A stretch of DNA of 64,000 nt from an uncultured Pseudomonadota bacterium (GTDB lineage: Bacteria; Pseudomonadota; Gammaproteobacteria; Steroidobacterales; Steroidobacteraceae), in NCBI GenBank assembly GCA_903884105.1, contig CAISDJ010000071.1, positions 49,721 through 113,720 on the forward strand. The letters run 5' to 3'. Every line of letters starts with the position of its first letter. The first letter of the stretch is position 1. The position numbers and the translations under genes were made by a program. Of the stretch, positions 63,704 to 64,000 are shown in pieces. The notes under the pieces are model-generated. The model ran no database searches. It was not told the DNA's origin and saw only the letters and a program-made list of their open reading frames with translations.

Positions 63704-64000
63704 ATGAATCGCACCGAACGCATTGCCGAGTTCCACCGCCTGTTGCGCGAGCGCATTCTCGTGCTCGACGGCGCCATGGGCACGATGATCCAGACGCACA
63801 AGCTCGGCGAGGAGGCCTATCGTGGCGAGCGGTTCGCCGACTGGAAGAGCGACGTCAAAGGCAACAACGACCTGCTCACGCTTACTCGGCCGCAGGTCAT
63901 CGAAGGCATTCACGATCAATATCTCGCCGCCGGCGCGGACATCATCGAGACCAATACCTTCAATTCGATTGCCCCGAGCCAGGGCGACTACGGGATGGAG
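63704..64000 (+). CDS. metH: Cobalamin-dependent methionine synthase, 5' part
   Basis: The first 99 residues are visible. [40 protein letters not shown] and [15 protein letters not shown] are the start of the homocysteine-binding domain of MetH. GAAGGAG precedes the ATG. The zinc cysteines and B12 domain lie beyond the window edge. It completes an ArsR-metF-metH unit for methionine regeneration. Confidence 0.95.
   Translation, partial: MNRTERIAEFHRLLRERILVLDGAMGTMIQTHKLGEEAYRGERFADWKSDVKGNNDLLTLTRPQVIEGIHDQYLAAGADIIETNTFNSIAPSQGDYGME

Overview
The window is GC-rich, densely coded DNA from a Gram-negative bacterium, most probably a gammaproteobacterium. The support is the order lipA-lipB-ybeD-(dat)-dacA-rlpA-mltB-rodA-mrdA-mreDCB, a MacAB/NodT-type pump, TonB-ExbB-ExbD-ExbD, many outer-membrane receptors and lipoproteins, and a GatCAB amidotransferase. 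A Steroidobacteraceae/Nevskiales-like or Xanthomonadales-like lineage is my inference, not something I could test. No tRNA, rRNA, CRISPR array or intact transposase gene was seen.

Layout. 1-5.6 kb: the end of a MurU-like nucleotidyltransferase, then a macA-macB-outer-membrane-factor efflux operon. 6.4-10.2 kb: tonB, exbB, two exbD genes and, after a strong terminator, a periplasmic TPR protein. 10.3-12.1 kb: lipoate synthesis (lipA, lipB). 12.1-22.0 kb, minus strand: ybeD, a D-amino-acid aminotransferase, a lipoprotein-type DD-carboxypeptidase, RlpA, MltB, RodA, PBP2, MreD, MreC and MreB, which is a complete rod-shape and peptidoglycan block. 22.2-26.7 kb: gatC-gatA-gatB and hslO, with a 293-bp inverted-repeat element wedged between gatB and hslO. 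26.9-28.1 kb: a methyltransferase and a decayed DUF4160/DUF2442 pair. 28.3-36.1 kb: a six-gene peptide ABC transporter operon with two tandem membrane-anchored binding proteins and an OppC that carries an inserted fibronectin-III-like domain. 36-42 kb: accessory genes, including an MBL-fold enzyme, a YffB-like protein, a HigBA toxin-antitoxin pair, an NHL propeller and a NIPSNAP protein. 42-45.5 kb: two paralogous secreted lectin-like proteins flanking a fused tRNA-hydroxylase/pseudouridine-synthase gene. 45.8-53.4 kb: a DUF938 methyltransferase, amidohydrolase lipoprotein, secreted alpha/beta hydrolase, Tat-exported aldo/keto reductase, RecQ and a Crp/Fnr regulator. 53.5-61.7 kb, minus strand: two TonB receptors, a PepSY protein, cytochrome c, PCuAC, a YcnI-like DUF1775 protein and two DUF2946 proteins, which I read as a copper/metal acquisition cluster. 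61.8-64 kb: an ArsR-methyltransferase fusion regulator, metF and the start of metH, with a palindromic operator upstream.

The most unusual signals are structural. Several intergenic spacers (lipA/lipB, gatA/gatB, hslO/methyltransferase, aldo-keto reductase/recQ, and the spacer after the Crp/Fnr gene) share one architecture: short 7-9 bp units, tandem in most of them, followed by a loop and inverted copies of the same units. The units differ in sequence between loci. In two places such DNA, or the 293-bp element, reaches into gene ends. At the protein level the best leads are the Fn3-in-OppC insertion, the TrhO-RluA fusion and the lipidated DD-carboxypeptidase. A possibly leaderless HigB toxin transcript, with an operator inside its promoter, is also worth attention.
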